Counted from the first letter of the stretch, positions 42,561 to 54,049 are shown. The stretch is DNA of 64,000 bases from Paguma larvata (GCA_030068075.1 CM057826.1:46096558-46160557), one strand, 5' to 3'. Numbers and translations: made by a program. The notes: generated by a model not told the origin, from the sequence alone.

Positions 42561-43314
42561 TGACATCAAGGGGCCTTGCTGGGAGGGACCATCTCACCAG
42601 GGATTAGCTGATTCTTAAGGATAACACACAGTTTTCAGGCCTGAAGGCACACCTATCATGTGCAAACCATCCAATCTTCCCCCACCCACCTTCTTTGTTA
42701 GGCTTTCACACTCTGGACCACTCTTTCCCTGCCATATCACCCCAGTGCCAGGTACCTAACAGCTAGGGACAGTGCCTATACCCCAGAGTTTGCTACAGTT
42801 ATTCAAGCTAGCTAAGCCTACCCCACCCAGACCATTCCTTCCCATGGAAACCACACGAAAGGCTCTTGCCCCCAGAGTGACCCTGATGCTAACCCATGTG
42901 GCCCTCCTGCATGGGATGCCTCATGTTTTAGGGCTCTATGACGAAAACTCTTCCTTCACGACTGTCACTTCTGTATTTCCACACCTGATTAAAACAGCAT
43001 GTTTCAGAGAGCAGCTCAAAAGGCATTTTTTTCTGTGATACCCTTCCCTTGCAAATGTGATTACTTCTGTGCAGGCAAACGTGTCTATTCCTTTATGTGA
43101 CTGAGCTTTCCTAGATCATCCCATGTCACATTCGTCTCAACTCCCAACACTAGGACAAGACCCAGGATATTTTTGTGTATAGTATACATGAGGAGTAAGC
43201 GGTGAATTGCAAATAATGCAGCCTTTCCATCTGAGTCCATCAGTAGCGGATGAGTCAGAAAACAATTCAGTATGTGTGTTGCCCTGTTGTTTTTCCTCCT
43301 GTATTGACCGGGGC
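42561..43314. other. Unresolved block, more GC-rich than surroundings
   Basis: From 42,565 to 43,040 the sequence is richer in C and has an 88-codon frame (42,772-43,038) with no recognisable domain. It may be an old LTR or other repeat; no terminal repeats, primer site or polyadenylation signal were confirmed. Confidence 0.35.
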
Positions 43315-43498
43315 ACTGCAGCTTCATGGCTGTGAGCACAGGCTTGGAATCCAGTCTGGATCCTCCAATCCCAGTTCTGCCATCCTAGCCACGTGGCTTC
43401 AGACAAGATATTTCTGCTTTATGTGCTTTGGTTTTCTCGGATAGAAAATAAGGATAATAATAGTATCTATCTCCAAGTGCTAGAAAGATTAAGAGAAA
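43315..43498 (+). mobile_element. MIR SINE, sense
   Basis: 'gagcacaggcttggaatcca', 'tcccagttctgccatcctag', 'ccacgtggcttcagacaaga' and 'aaaataaggataataatagt' follow MIR order from tRNA-like head to core. The 3' end is replaced by the adjacent SINE. Confidence 0.74.
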
Positions 43499-43520
43499 AA
43501 AGGTCCCCCAGTCTTTTTGT

Positions 43521-43679
43521 TATTTTTTTTTTTTTGAGAGGGAGACACAGAATCCAAAGCAGGTTCCAGGCTCTGAGTTGTCAGCACAGAGCCTGACGCG
43601 GGGCTGGAACTCAGGAACTGTGAGATCGTGACCTATGTCAAAGTCAGACACTTCACCAACTGAGCCAGCCAGGCGCCCT
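43521..43679 (-). mobile_element. CAN-SINE, antisense, shortened
   Basis: T-run, then 'gagagggagacacagaatcc', 'ctctgagttgtcagcacaga', 'ctgtgagatcgtgacctatg' and 'actgagccagccaggcgccc'. Most of the CT/GA-rich segment is absent, so the copy is about 60 bp shorter than full length. No clear target duplication. Confidence 0.92.
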
Positions 43680-43689
43680 AAACCTTTTT

Positions 43690-43928
43690 ACAAACTCTTG
43701 CCTCTGCCTGTAACATTGTTTTCTGCCTCCTGAGCTCTCCTTACCCTTGATGCATCACAACTCAAGAGTCACTCCTTCAGGGAACACTTCTGACTGCCCT
43801 AACTAGGGAAACATCTCGCCAGTTTAGACTTCTTTTACCCCATGCACTTCTCCTCTGTGGTATTTTCTGTGATAATTCTTCATGAACAGTGTGACTTTTG
43901 AATAATATGTATCTTTCCTATCAGACTG
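43690..43928 (+). mobile_element. L2 3' region, sense
   Basis: 'ttgcctctgcctgtaacatt', 'agagtcactccttcagggaa', 'cacttctgactgccctaact' and 'tctgtggtattttctgtgat' fit L2 3' order. It is cut off by the next repeat before the L2 tail. Confidence 0.62.
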
Positions 43929-44240
43929 TGTGTGAGTCGGGTTCTCCAGAGACACTGTACCAATGGGATGTACATGCATACATATATAGAGGGATGTTTA
44001 GCAATTGTGGAGGCTTAACAGTTTTGAAATCTGCAAGGTAGACGAGCAGGCAGGAGACCCAGGGGAATTGTCATTAGTATCCACAGGCAGTTTGCTGGCA
44101 GAATTCCCTCTTCTTTGGAGAGATCTGTGATTTTCTAGTAAGGCCATTGACTGATGAGATAAGGCCCACTCATGAAGGGTAATCTACTTAGGGGCTACTG
44201 GTATGTTAACCTAAAAATATGAGAGCAGGAGTCTAACAGG
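43929..44240 (-). mobile_element. Old dispersed repeat (same family as 18,695), antisense
   Basis: Opens 'tgtgagtcgggttctccaga' and 'caatgggatgtacatgcata', then 'gactgatgagataaggccca' and 'ctactggtatgttaacc', the reverse complement of the order at 18,695-19,133. Internal sequence is more diverged. Confidence 0.62.
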
Positions 44241-44892
44241 GCTACCTGTTGCAGTACGAGTGAAGGTACGGCACTGCAGAGTGCTGTACCTAAATGCCCA
44301 AGCAGTGGTAGATGGCAGTTTTCTTTACAATTGAAACTTTTAGCAGTGTTAAGATACATTTGGATAGGAGAGAGTCAGAACCCAGGATTTTAATTAATGT
44401 CATCCGACAAAAGGAGAGCTCTCACAATATCGATTAGGCAAAGCTATACCCATCAGGTCTCTGCGTCTGAGGTGCCAGGAATGTATGGATGGATACAAAT
44501 AGCAGAGGCCCTAGGCACACAGGACAAGGATAGTCAAAGGAACATTTTATTGCTAGCTCTAAGTGTTTGTTTCCAAACCCCAAATTAGACTTTAATAAGC
44601 AGAACTGGATCACAAGATCCCTTATTTACCTCCAAATTAAAAAGTACCCTTCGATTCCTTTTTTCCAGAGTCCTAATTAGAGAGAAACACTTTCCAAGCG
44701 AAGAGGGGTTCATATGTGTTACTGCTCCAGCCACACTGATTCTACACGTTTTGCCCCCTTCCCTGATTATCCCAGAAGCTTCACACACACCCCCAAACTT
44801 CTCTGTGACAGGGAACAAAGAGAGTCTAAACTTGGAGATCTCACATTTGTATCCAATACTTTTATCAAAGCTTTCAATGAACAGTCACTGAA
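44241..44892. other. No recognised repeat
   Basis: No named repeat. 'ccaaattagactttaataag' and 'gagtcctaattagagagaaa' contain homeodomain-type TAAT words at 44,580-44,690. Frames up to 77 codons lie on opposite strands over the same bases. Confidence 0.35.
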
Positions 44893-45026
44893 CATTAATT
44901 CAACAGATATTTATTGATTATATGGCAAGTAGAAGCTACAGGCCATAAAACTAATAAACAGATGTCAGGAAAGTAATAGGAAAAAATAGTAGGATAAGCA
45001 GGGTGGTGAGTGACTGGGGGAGAATC

Positions 45027-45503
45027 CTACTGTGAGTGGTGGTCAGGGAAGCCCTCTAATCTCCTGGGCATTTTGAGCAGGCACCGGAAGTAAGGAATAA
45101 GCCCTGTTGTTGGCCTGGGGGTAGGTGTGGTCCAGGCAGAGAAAACAGAGCCCACAGGTTCTTCTGGCTGCATGCTTTGCATGTTGAGGGAACAGCAGGT
45201 AACTGAGGCAGCTAACATGGAGTGAGCACAGGGAAGCCTGTTGAGAGAGAAGGATGGAAGGCATTCCAGCAAAGGGCTGTATTCTCCTAAAGAGAGGTTT
45301 ATTTTCTCATTCACCCAAAGGTAACTTTGGCTCATAAGGCTGGCATTCCAAGGATTGTTTTGGCCCAGATGCACTACCTTTAAAAATTTTGGGCTTTGGG
45401 GAGGAGAAATGATTGTGGAGGACAGGGGAAAAAGCAAGGAGACCAGGTAAAGAGGCTCTTTCAAAATCCAGGGGGATAAGGGGCACCTGGGTAGCTCAGT
45501 CAA
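45027..45503 (-). pseudogene. Fossil L2 ORF2 C-terminus fused to SINE-derived codons (158 codons)
   Basis: The longest open frame of the window. It runs on the strand that is sense for L2. Its C-terminal stretch FRCLLKMPRRLEGFPDHHSQ corresponds to the end of L2 ORF2, where family members read like FRSLLK...EAFPDH. The first residues (MTELPRCPLSP) come from antisense CAN-SINE sequence at 45,480-45,503, so the start codon is not ancestral. No promoter or expression signal is visible; treat it as a relic. Confidence 0.65.
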
Positions 45504-45658
45504 TTAAGCATCGCACTCTTGATTTCGGCTCAGGTCATGAGATTTCACGGTTTATGGGTTCGAGCCCTATGTTGGGTTCTATGCTGGTAGCTCAGAACCT
45601 GCTTGGGAGTCTGTCTTTTTTTCCAAAATGAATAAACTTCAAAAAAACACACACATAA
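45480..45658 (+). mobile_element. CAN-SINE, older subtype without long CT tract
   Basis: 'ggggcacctgggtagctcag', 'tcttgatttcggctcaggtc', 'gggttcgagccctatgttgg', then directly 'cagaacctgcttgggagtct' and 'aatgaataaacttc'. The 'cttgatttcggctcaggtca' head and short 3' part separate it from the main group. Probable duplication 'cagggggata' before and 'cagggatgata' after. Tail contains ACACAC. Confidence 0.93.
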
Positions 45659-46480
45659 ACAGGGATGATAGATGATGACACAGCTGGAGTGGTAACACTA
45701 GGCATTTTGAGAAGAGCTGGGATTCCAAATATATATTGAAAACAGAGGTAAGCAGCATAGTAGTGTGTAAGACAAAGAAAGGAATTATTGATAACCCTAA
45801 TGATTATGGCCTGAGTAACTGGAAAATTAGGTTGCAGTCAACAGAGATGGAGAAGGCTACAAGAGAGGAATGGCATAAGGCTGGGGGAACAGCAATAAGG
45901 AGTTTCAGTCAGTTGAATGTGTTGTTTGAGATATCTGTGGAATCCAGTTGGAGAAATTCAGTAGGCAGATATCCAAGTCCAGAGTAGAGGAAGTTATCCA
46001 CTTAGAGACTGGTTAAAATCACCTTGGTAGCTGGTGTTGAGATCACAGAGAGGAGGAGAAACTGCCAGTGAGTTTAGAAAAGAATTAATAGAGCTGTCCT
46101 AGAAGCCAGTATTGGAAATTCAAGAAGGAGGGAGGGATGACCAGTGTCAAACACTACCGAGAGATTGAGTAGTGAGACTGGACTACTGACTTTGTCTTCA
46201 TAATAGAAATGGAATGAGTATTAATAATCAAATGTTTTAGGATGTTTGATATCAGAGGGAAAGAAATTAAGTAGCAAGTCTCTAATGCAAGAGAAAAAGG
46301 AAAATTTAGGTTACAGAGAAGGAGAGAGAATAGCAAGATTATTTACTTAAGTAGGGGAGACAGGACTATAGAGGATAAGGTCAGAATTTAACCCTGGGAG
46401 CATGGAGAGTCCATGCACAGTAAAAACAGGGAAAACAAAGTATTCCCAGAGTACAGATGCAGGTTAGTTGGGAGGGGGAA

Positions 46481-47269
46481 GGTATGGAAATTCTCTTATC
46501 GTTGTCTTTTTCTTAGTGAAATAGGAAGCAACGAAAAAGCATTAGCTTTCATTAGCAAAGAAAAAGACATGACTCACTTTCTCTTTTGATTCCTGTATCT
46601 CTCATGCTGGACTCCTGCAGAACAGGAGCCATATCTGAAAAATGGGAGGATTGGACCACAGAAGCAATTATTATTTTGAGAATGCCTGAATAATCCTTTT
46701 AAGAATTGAGTACACTATAGTTCATTCCTAGAGTGGAATCACATTGGACAGGCAAGGATAATTAAGAAGGAATTCCATATTCCATACCGGGGAATGGGTC
46801 TCAGTCTATACCATCACACATTGTCACCCCTATGAGGCAGCTCTTCCACACCTATTTCCAATCCACTCTGCTAATACTGCAGTCCACAGGGTAGCCAGTC
46901 CTTCTGCACCCCTCTGTGTCTGGTTTTTATTAGTTAAGACAAATTCTGTTGGGGAAGGAAACAGGACAGAAGAGAAAATCTGAGCAGGCAAGGCCAAGTT
47001 TATTTTTGGACAGACTTGGGGAAGAAGGAAAGCTGTGAACACTCACACATTAATACATTTTGTCTTGTCACAACTATAATCAAAGCCCTGATAACAGTGT
47101 TGTCATAAAATCTATACAGCCGCTACTCTGGGCTTTTGGTTGACTGTTTCCTGGGCTACAAGCTCAGAATTCACCACGATAAATTCTTCCGTGGCTGTTC
47201 AGCCCCCCCCTTATCATACTGTGTTTTACTGCCTCCTCCCAAGCTTAAAATGCAACATGTACTTTATAC
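46481..47269. other. No recognised feature
   Basis: No repeat recognised. A 70-codon minus frame at 46,830-47,042 lacks motifs. C8 run near 47,204. Confidence 0.4.
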
Positions 47270-47570
47270 CAAATATAGAATCTCAGAGAAGGAAGCTTGG
47301 AGGTCATCTTATCCTATGTTACATCCAGTTCTGGAATTATTCTTGTCACTTCCCTGACAACTAGCCATTCGGACTTTATAAACAACCTCGGCTGTAGGCC
47401 TCACCACATCATAAGGCAGCCCATTTCATTTATGGAATGTTTTATGTTACAACAAACTAAATCTCTCCCTTCTTATTCTTCTAACCCTCAATTCTCTGAC
47501 TAACCTCCAGGGCTATACAGAATAAACAGACTCTGTCCCCTTTTTGCAGAGAACCAGCTATCTTTTTTCT
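47270..47570 (+). mobile_element. L3/CR1-like LINE fragment, sense
   Basis: 'cataaggcagcccatttcat', 'ttatggaatgttttatgtta', 'gggctatacagaataaacag' and 'actctgtccc' resemble the L3/CR1 3' region ('aaggcagcccattccattgt', 'gggctacacagaacaagtct'). Preceded by 'agaatctcagagaaggaagc'. Very old. Confidence 0.52.
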
Positions 47571-48039
47571 CCCACCTTGCCCACTAAATGTCCAGTCAGC
47601 TTCTGAATCAAATATGTCCACATTCAGAGTAAAAGCTTTTTGCATAGTCCTTACCTGCTAGTAAATTAAACATTAAAGAAAGAGAATATACCTACTTGTA
47701 GTGGAGTTCCAAAGAGCCCTTTGCTTAGAGAGGATTAAAAGCTCCTTTAATGCTAGTACTGTCAAATCTAATGGAAAGATTAGAACTGAATGAAATTATA
47801 TTTTGAAACCCCGTATCTCTCCAGACTTCTACAAGATATGAAAGGGAAGGCACCATGATTATCTGAAATTGAGAGGAAAAATGAGGGAGAAGTCTTTCTC
47901 ATTCATCTCTCTGAATAGTAATCTCACTCCTCCTATACATCCTTCTTCCTTCCTGTATTTATCCAGTGCCTGCAGATTCCAGTGTTTGAGCTAGGTATTG
48001 GAGTTGCAACATTGAGCATCTTTCTTCACTTTTCCTGTT
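47571..48039. other. No recognised feature
   Basis: Anonymous DNA between two LINE fragments. 'cccactaaatgtccagtcag' and later text may be a continuation of the L3-like piece, not confirmed. Confidence 0.35.
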
Positions 48040-48720
48040 CAACAAATGTCAATTTTGGACTCACAAGTTGCTAGCACCAACTTCCCAATAGGATATAATA
48101 GTGAACAAAATAATCAGGTAAAAATCCGTCCTTTTTGTACCTAATGTTCTAGTAAGGGGGAAAAAACATAATTTCATAATCCCACAAATATATATAAAAT
48201 TGTAGTAGTTGTAAACACTATGACAAAAAGATTCAAGATGCTACATGAGTATGTCATAGAGAACTGAGCCAGTCACATGATTAGGGAGATCTCTCAAGGA
48301 TGTGCAGGAGAAGGTCTCTGGCAGAGGAGTGCCTGGGGTGAGCAGTCTCGGGGAGAGGAGCATGGCTTGTATGAGAGCTGGAAGGAAGGCGGTGTGGAAG
48401 ATGAAGGTCATAAGTGAAACCTGAGAGGTAAGAAGTATCCAGATAATGTAGGGATCAGTGGGCCATATTAAGAATTTCCATCTTTAGCCTACAAGCAGTG
48501 AGGATCCACTGAAAGTGTTTCAAGCCAGGCCTGTGTGTGTGTGTACAACATGATCTAGTTTCTCTTTAGAAGAGATCACTCTCCTTGAAGTGTAGCGAAT
48601 GGATTGGAGGGGACCATGGTGAAGATAGAGTCAGGAAACTATACAATGGTCCACCATAAAGATTTTAGTGACTTGGATCAGGATGATAGCAACAGGTACC
48701 ATGTGAATTGAATATGGAAG
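48040..48720 (-). mobile_element. L2, antisense
   Basis: Antisense L2 in order: 'gttcaacaaatgtcaatttt', 'atagtgaacaaaataatcag', 'gagagctggaaggaaggcgg', 'agtgggccatattaagaatt', 'tccatctttagcctacaagc' and 'caacatgatctagtttctct', ending near 'ggtaccatgtgaattgaata'. A short GT run interrupts it at 48,534-48,545. Confidence 0.72.
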
Positions 48721-50379
48721 TTAAGAGACCAAGACAACTGTAGTAATCCCTCACCAGGCCTACCACCTGTACCCCCTGCCGGTCATCTATGATGAAAGAT
48801 AACGTACTGCTTACTGTGAGGCCCTGGCCATTGTTACTTAACTGAATGTGATACTCATGTAGGATACTTCATCACTAGTCTGTAATTTCTGGATAGGGGA
48901 GCAGAATGGAACTGTAGCATAGGAAAGAATCATAACTGGATGCTGATAGGGCTTTCTATAAGCCTTTTTCAAATATGTAAGTCAAATGTGCTAGAGTTTT
49001 AGACTGATAATATTTAGAGGATATAAGTATTTAAGTCCCCATTTGGGGCTTTCTGCACACTGGTAGGACCTCACGCTCAACAGAGAAAGCCACAGTTATT
49101 AGTCCCAAACCCATTCTCTGGGGAGATCTGAAGAGACTTGTGAAATCTCTCTTCTTAAATATCCTCCAGCTTGAGATCTCACAGAGAACTTTGCTGAGAA
49201 TGTGTCCTACTGTGTGCATATCACAGTAAAATATAACTTCTTTAAGCTTCGTATGCTAGGGTGATCGTTTTTATTAAGACTTCCACACAGTGTGCTGCAG
49301 GACTTCTGCAGTGTCATGAAGGGATCCTAGATGGTGACTAAGAGTGGTAGTGCCACTCACTGGGATCGTGAGCACTGTAAGAGAACCAGACTTGGGGAGA
49401 AAGTACCATGCTTAAACTGGGGTCTGAGATTAAACACAATGAAAGTGTGGATAAACAATGTAAGTCCAGAGTTCTAAGGAATTGTCTAGCATGGTGATGT
49501 CGAAGAATGATAGGCTATCTCAGGGGAGGGTCAAGCTTGATTGAGGGGTACTACATATTAGAGGCATTATCTTACAAAACCATTTATCCAAAGAAGACTG
49601 GGCTACAGACTAATAGAAGGCCTTAGAACTACTGGGACATCTGCTTAAAGCTGTCTTAGCATAGAATCCTACTGAAGGCAGGTTATGGAAATATATTAAA
49701 AAGAAACAGGAGTATCAGATTCAAAAGGTCTAACAGATTCCATAAATAGGAATTGGGTCTCCATCTAGAACTAAGGAACTTATCCCCATCTCTGTAGATA
49801 ACACAAACTGGCCCACCCCACTCCAAATACCTTGGTGCAGGGAATTGTCACATGGCCCACGGCAGAGATTGTGAGAGCAGACATAGGCAGGCCTGACCAA
49901 CAGACTAATGTGTCTGCAACACAATATAATTAATCTTCCAGTCTTTGAAGAAAAAAAACTTTCTGCTTTATAATCAACTCTTAATTATCTTGATGGTTAA
50001 TTTGCATATCCATATCTCTCCTTGGTTAATTATTAATCTTATGCTTTCTGTCTACTCTCTTTGCCAACTGTCACTGACCTGGCATCTAATAAAATCCAAT
50101 ACTTGGTCTTGAGATTTTCTTTTCAAATTTTAGTCCTCTCCCAAGAGTTTTAGCTTCTCAATTGTATTTATGTCCATGTTTGATTTTTGTTTTCTAAGTG
50201 TTATCTTCATGTACCGTACATCTTGAAGATGGCTATGCTTACAAGTTCTGAAAATTCCTAAAATTTTTGAGACAGATTTAGTTCTTTTTCACAGACCTTA
50301 CCTATCACAGTAATTATGAGGGTGGTGAACCTCAGACCCTAGTACAACTGCCCACTAAGATGTCCATCTTTCCTGAGAG
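48721..50379. other. Long stretch without recognised features
   Basis: About 1.65 kb with no repeat I can name. A small inverted pair 'ctgcag' ... 'ctgcag' lies at 49,295-49,311. Minus-strand frames of 62-64 codons are unremarkable. Confidence 0.4.
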
Positions 50380-50878
50380 TACCACAGGCCAGCCCCTTAG
50401 CCCTACCTCACTCCCATACCTGCTTCTCATGCTTAAAGACATAAATATGGATGTCATCTCCCTCATCAATAACCCCTTCATTTGTCTGATCACTTTCCAT
50501 CCTGCCTGTCACCTCTTAAAACAACATTTTTCCACCCTAAAAACAGATGGGTAAGACACAGTCCTACCATGTCACTTCCTGTTTAGCCCCCTTCAGAGAA
50601 CAGATTTCACACGCCCTTCCTTGGTCCACAAGGTCTCAATGATCTTTCCTCACCTCCACCCATGCCTACCCTACCCTACCCTATTCTCCATGAGTAACAA
50701 AGACCCTGTGCTATGTCACCTGGAGAAGTCTCCTTCCCTCTCATCTCCTGTGACCTTCTCCATGAGAGACTTTTCCAAGGTCTTCCAACTCCCATCTTAC
50801 ACCTCATTCTATTTCTCTTACAGTAAATGCTTTCTGCTATTTTCCAGTTATTAATTTACAGGTTTGTCTTCTTCAGGA
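50380..50878 (+). mobile_element. L2 3' region, sense
   Basis: 'cctaccatgtcacttcctgt', 'ttagcccccttcagagaaca', 'ggtccacaaggtctcaatga', 'tctttcctcacctccaccca' and 'ccttctccatgagagacttt' follow L2 order (normally 'gatcatgtcactcctctgct', 'tacaaggccctacatgatct'). A short CCCTA repeat (50,665-50,684) lies inside. The 5' edge is uncertain. Confidence 0.62.
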
Positions 50879-50881
50879 GAG

Positions 50882-51105
50882 GTAGCAAAATGAACACCAA
50901 CTCAAGAATCAGAGTGCTGAGGTTCAAATCCAAGTTTTGCTACCTACCAAGCTATGTGAACATGAGCAAGTTACTTAACCTTTCTGTGCCTTAGTTTCCT
51001 CATATGCAAAAGAGGAATAGTAATAAAATCTCTTAAACAGTACCTTATTATATCCTCAATACAATGCGTGACACATAGATAGCAAGGCCTCAGCAAATCC
51101 TTGCG
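50882..51105 (+). mobile_element. MIR SINE, sense, near full length
   Basis: 'ctgaggttcaaatccaagtt', 'ttgctacctaccaagctatg', 'gagcaagttacttaaccttt', 'ctgtgccttagtttcctcat' and 'acaatgcgtgacacatagat' cover most of MIR. Confidence 0.87.
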
Positions 51106-51309
51106 GAAGAGACAGCCAGTCGTCAGTGTTCAACATCTGAATAATACAGATAAAGGCAGATATGACAGAATGTAGATAGACGCCTACTATCTTCTGGTCT
51201 GAGAACTCAAGAACCCCTGGGTTCTTAAGCTGTTCAGGAGAGGTTGACAAAAGAATGTCAGCCTATTGTTACTTCCTTGTTTATCCTAGAAACAAATTTC
51301 TTAAGCACA

Positions 51310-51460
51310 TTGGAATAAATACAGTGAAGTTAGATTTAGGTTTGAATTTCATCTCTGCTACTTACCTGTGTGTTCCATAATATAAATCTCTTCTTTTTCT
51401 ATGTCTCAATTTCTTCACATATAAAATGGGAATTAAGAGTATTTGTATATATAAAGATTG
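51310..51460 (+). mobile_element. MIR SINE, sense, partial
   Basis: 'gatttaggtttgaatttcat', 'ctctgctacttacctgtgtg' and 'tcttcacatataaaatggga' show the tRNA-like head and core. The 3' end is absent. Second MIR within 450 bp in the same orientation. Confidence 0.68.
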
Positions 51461-51758
51461 TTCTAAGAAAAAAACATTTTTGCTACTTTAAGTATGCCAT
51501 GAGGGAGGAGAGGACTGTTTTTAACTTTTTATAGTTGATTTAGGATAGCACAAACAAAACTCCTTTGTATCTCTTTTCAGTCCTCTCTTGAGGTGCTTTA
51601 CTGATGGGAATGATTTCCATATATTCCCTTGACACCAACAGGTACTGTGCAAGGTAACCCATTGCACCAAGTTACTTGCTTTCCTCCCTACAATGTAATA
51701 TAATACAGTAAAAAGCTTTTTTATCCAGCATAAAAAAAAAGTATCTGTATAGCTCCTT

Positions 51759-51884
51759 GGGGTACCTGGTGACTCAGTTGGTTAAGTGCCGACTCTTGAT
51801 TTCAGCTCAGGTCGTGATCTCATAGTTCGTGAGTTTGAGCCCTGCATCGGGCTCCCCACTGACAATGAGGAGCCTGCTTGGGAT

Positions 51885-51916
<32 letters not shown>

Positions 51917-51949
51917 TCAAAATAAACTTTAAAAAATTTTTTTAAGAAG
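51759..51949 (+). mobile_element. CAN-SINE, older subtype
   Basis: 'ggggtacctggtgactcagt', 'tcttgatttcagctcaggtc', 'gtgagtttgagccctgcatc', 'gaggagcctgcttgggattc', a pure CT run of about 24 bp and 'caaaataaactttaaaaaat'. Same subtype head ('cttgatttc') as 45,480. Partial duplication 'gtatctgtata' before, 'gtatatgtata' after. Confidence 0.94.
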
Positions 51950-52129
51950 AGTATATGTATAAATTACTCATCAACATGGTAAACAGGGAAACTAATCCAT
52001 GTATTTCCCTTTATAAATCACCTTCCATCATACGAGTTTCCTTTCATTGTAAAATATAGAAGGTAGTTTGAGAAAATAAAAACAGGTAAAATTTTATTTA
52101 TCTCATGAATATTAAATTTTTTGCATCGA

Positions 52130-52270
52130 CGATAAAATAGCTAACATCTTTGAACTGTGGAAATGAGCCAGGCATGAAGTATCTTACATTCAAATTCCCC
52201 AGATCCTATAAGGTCAGTATTAGTATCATCCTCATATAACAGATGGGTAAACCAAAGGTTGGAGAAGGTT
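52130..52270 (-). mobile_element. MIR SINE, antisense, partial
   Basis: 'gaaatgagccaggcatgaag', 'tcctataaggtcagtattag' and 'tatcatcctcatataacaga', then 'tgggtaaaccaaaggttg', are antisense MIR 3' half. Confidence 0.66.
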
Positions 52271-53409
52271 TTAAAGACCAAAAGATGAACAGAAATGAGG
52301 AAGAATGACTTCATGGAAAATCCCTGTTTTGAAACCAATAGTGACACGGTATCATAGAATGGGAAGGAAGTGGTCTCAACAACAAGAGTGAAAGATTTTC
52401 CTTTGCTGGGAAACTGTGTTTCTCACAGTAATCGTACTTTCTTCCTTCTCCCCTCCCAATTCCTTACTAAAATAAAAGCCCATTCAAGACAAAGTTAGTC
52501 CAAAATGTGGAGGCAACTTCACAGGCTTGGTACAGGTGAAAGCTAAGTTCATCTTCATCAACAGCCCCCAGAAATAGTGGTGAACATTTCCCTGTAGTAG
52601 TCATTCATTTGTTAGCCAACAGATAGCCCACTAGTTGCTTAAGAGCATTATTTTGGCACTGTCACTGTGTATAATGGCTACAGGACTTCTTCCCTGGTTA
52701 GCCCAGAATTAAACCATATAAATAATCATACTCCAAAATCAGCTGGCTCACAAAAACATCCTCTTATAGCAGATTTGTACCATAACTGTTGGAAATTACC
52801 TGATGATTTATGTCATCTAACCCAGAGAACTATATTGCAATGAGGTTCAGGATTTATCGATAAATGTGATAATAATCCTCTATCTTTGTTTACATCAGTA
52901 ATTAATGTAGTTCAGGAAGGAGCCCTTGAAACCTTGTATAAGTAAGATTTATCCCTACTAGAATTGATTACAGCCATATGTCACCATTCAAAAGGTAATT
53001 GGAACATTTCATTAGAAAGTAATTGAAAAAAAGATTTATTTTAATGCCTCATAATAATAATCTTGATAAATACCATTGTTAGCAGAGATATCTGCACCGT
53101 GTAAAGAATTTGCTTTACATCAAAATATAGTATATACTATATATCATTCTTGGATTTTTCTAAGAAGCTTTTACTTACTTTTTTTGTGACTCTGAGTAAA
53201 GAATAGCACATTATTATACTATGATCTTTCCTTTGTGGGAACAAGACCTTCTCTTTATGGCCACATGCCTTTACTATTCTCATGATTTACTTTGCAACAG
53301 GACTCTGGTTTATTCTATATTTCTCAAATGACAGTCTCTTATATGTATGAGCAGAAATGTTTGGAGGAAAGCCCTCAGAAACAGTGATTCTTGACTTTGA
53401 GGTCTATCA
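52271..53409. other. Non-repeat block with palindrome and homeodomain/forkhead words
   Basis: No repeat recognised over 1.1 kb. At 52,852-52,865 lies the perfect 14-bp palindrome 'atttatcgataaat' (central ATCGAT, Cut/HNF6-like). A forkhead core 'tgtttac' (52,887-52,893) and 'taattaat' (52,899-52,906) follow within 45 bp. AT-rich 'tatagtatatactatata' sits near 53,126. Enhancer role is inference. Confidence 0.4.
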
Positions 53410-53540
53410 CTTTGGCTAAATGAAGATGATGATAGGACTTATCTTTTAGGGTCATAGCAACCATTAAATGGAAGGAAATACTTAAAGGATTTGAGACAAT
53501 ACTTGGTATACAAGAAGCACTCAATGAATATTACAAATAG
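53410..53540 (+). mobile_element. MIR 3' half, sense
   Basis: 'tagggtcatagcaaccatta', 'acaatacttggtatacaaga' and 'agcactcaatgaatattaca' match the MIR 3' half. Confidence 0.5.
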
Positions 53541-54049
53541 AGATGATAATGGTACTTTCAGTGTCTTCCTACTGATCTTTTAAGGAAACATTCTGAGTTC
53601 TAGGGCGAGCTTTTATTTAAATCATATCGTAAAAGCATTTTTGTCTTCATTTTCATTTGTTTTGTGATAAAATTAAACACAAGAGAAGAGAGAAATATGC
53701 AATATTCTCAATACCAGCTGTAGTCACTACTAAAATGGACTTCCATCCCCTACCCCCTCCACTAAAGGCTCTGAAATAGATCCAGGGTTTTGGAACTTTG
53801 TGAGCTTCAATATAGATTAAAAACCATTCCATTTAGTTCTTCAACAAACTGAGATGAAGAGCAAAAATATCCTGAAAGGCAATATGCCGATCGCAATTAA
53901 ATCATACTTTTAACAGAGACTCAATTGAGATATCAAAGCAGTGGCAGAAGAGAAGTATGTGAGTACTTTCATTCTACATCTCCAATAATTAACCATGTTT
54001 GAGACCTTTTCTTCTTTCACAACTGAATCGTGGTAGAATAGGTCAGACC

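Larger units (their letters stand above)
44893..46480 (-). mobile_element. L2, antisense, about 1.4 kb, split by a SINE
   Basis: Starts with an antisense tail ('attcaacagatatttattga'), then 'ggtggtcagggaagccctct', 'ggcattttgagcaggcaccg' and 'gaacagcaggtaactgaggc'. After the SINE it resumes with 'taatgattatggcctgagta', 'actggaaaattaggttgcag', 'ggagaaattcagtaggcaga' and 'cagtgtcaaacactaccgag'. Distal to 46,230 the match is weak. This is the longest antisense L2 of the window. Confidence 0.72.

Noticed and set aside
42561..43075. Endogenous retroviral LTR
   Set aside because: Composition suggested it, but no paired ends, polyadenylation signal or internal retroviral sequence could be shown.
50665..50684. 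Interstitial telomere-like repeat from CCCTA units
   Set aside because: Only three to four CCCTA pentamers; the vertebrate telomere unit is a hexamer (CCCTAA), and the tract lies within L2 pyrimidine-rich sequence.
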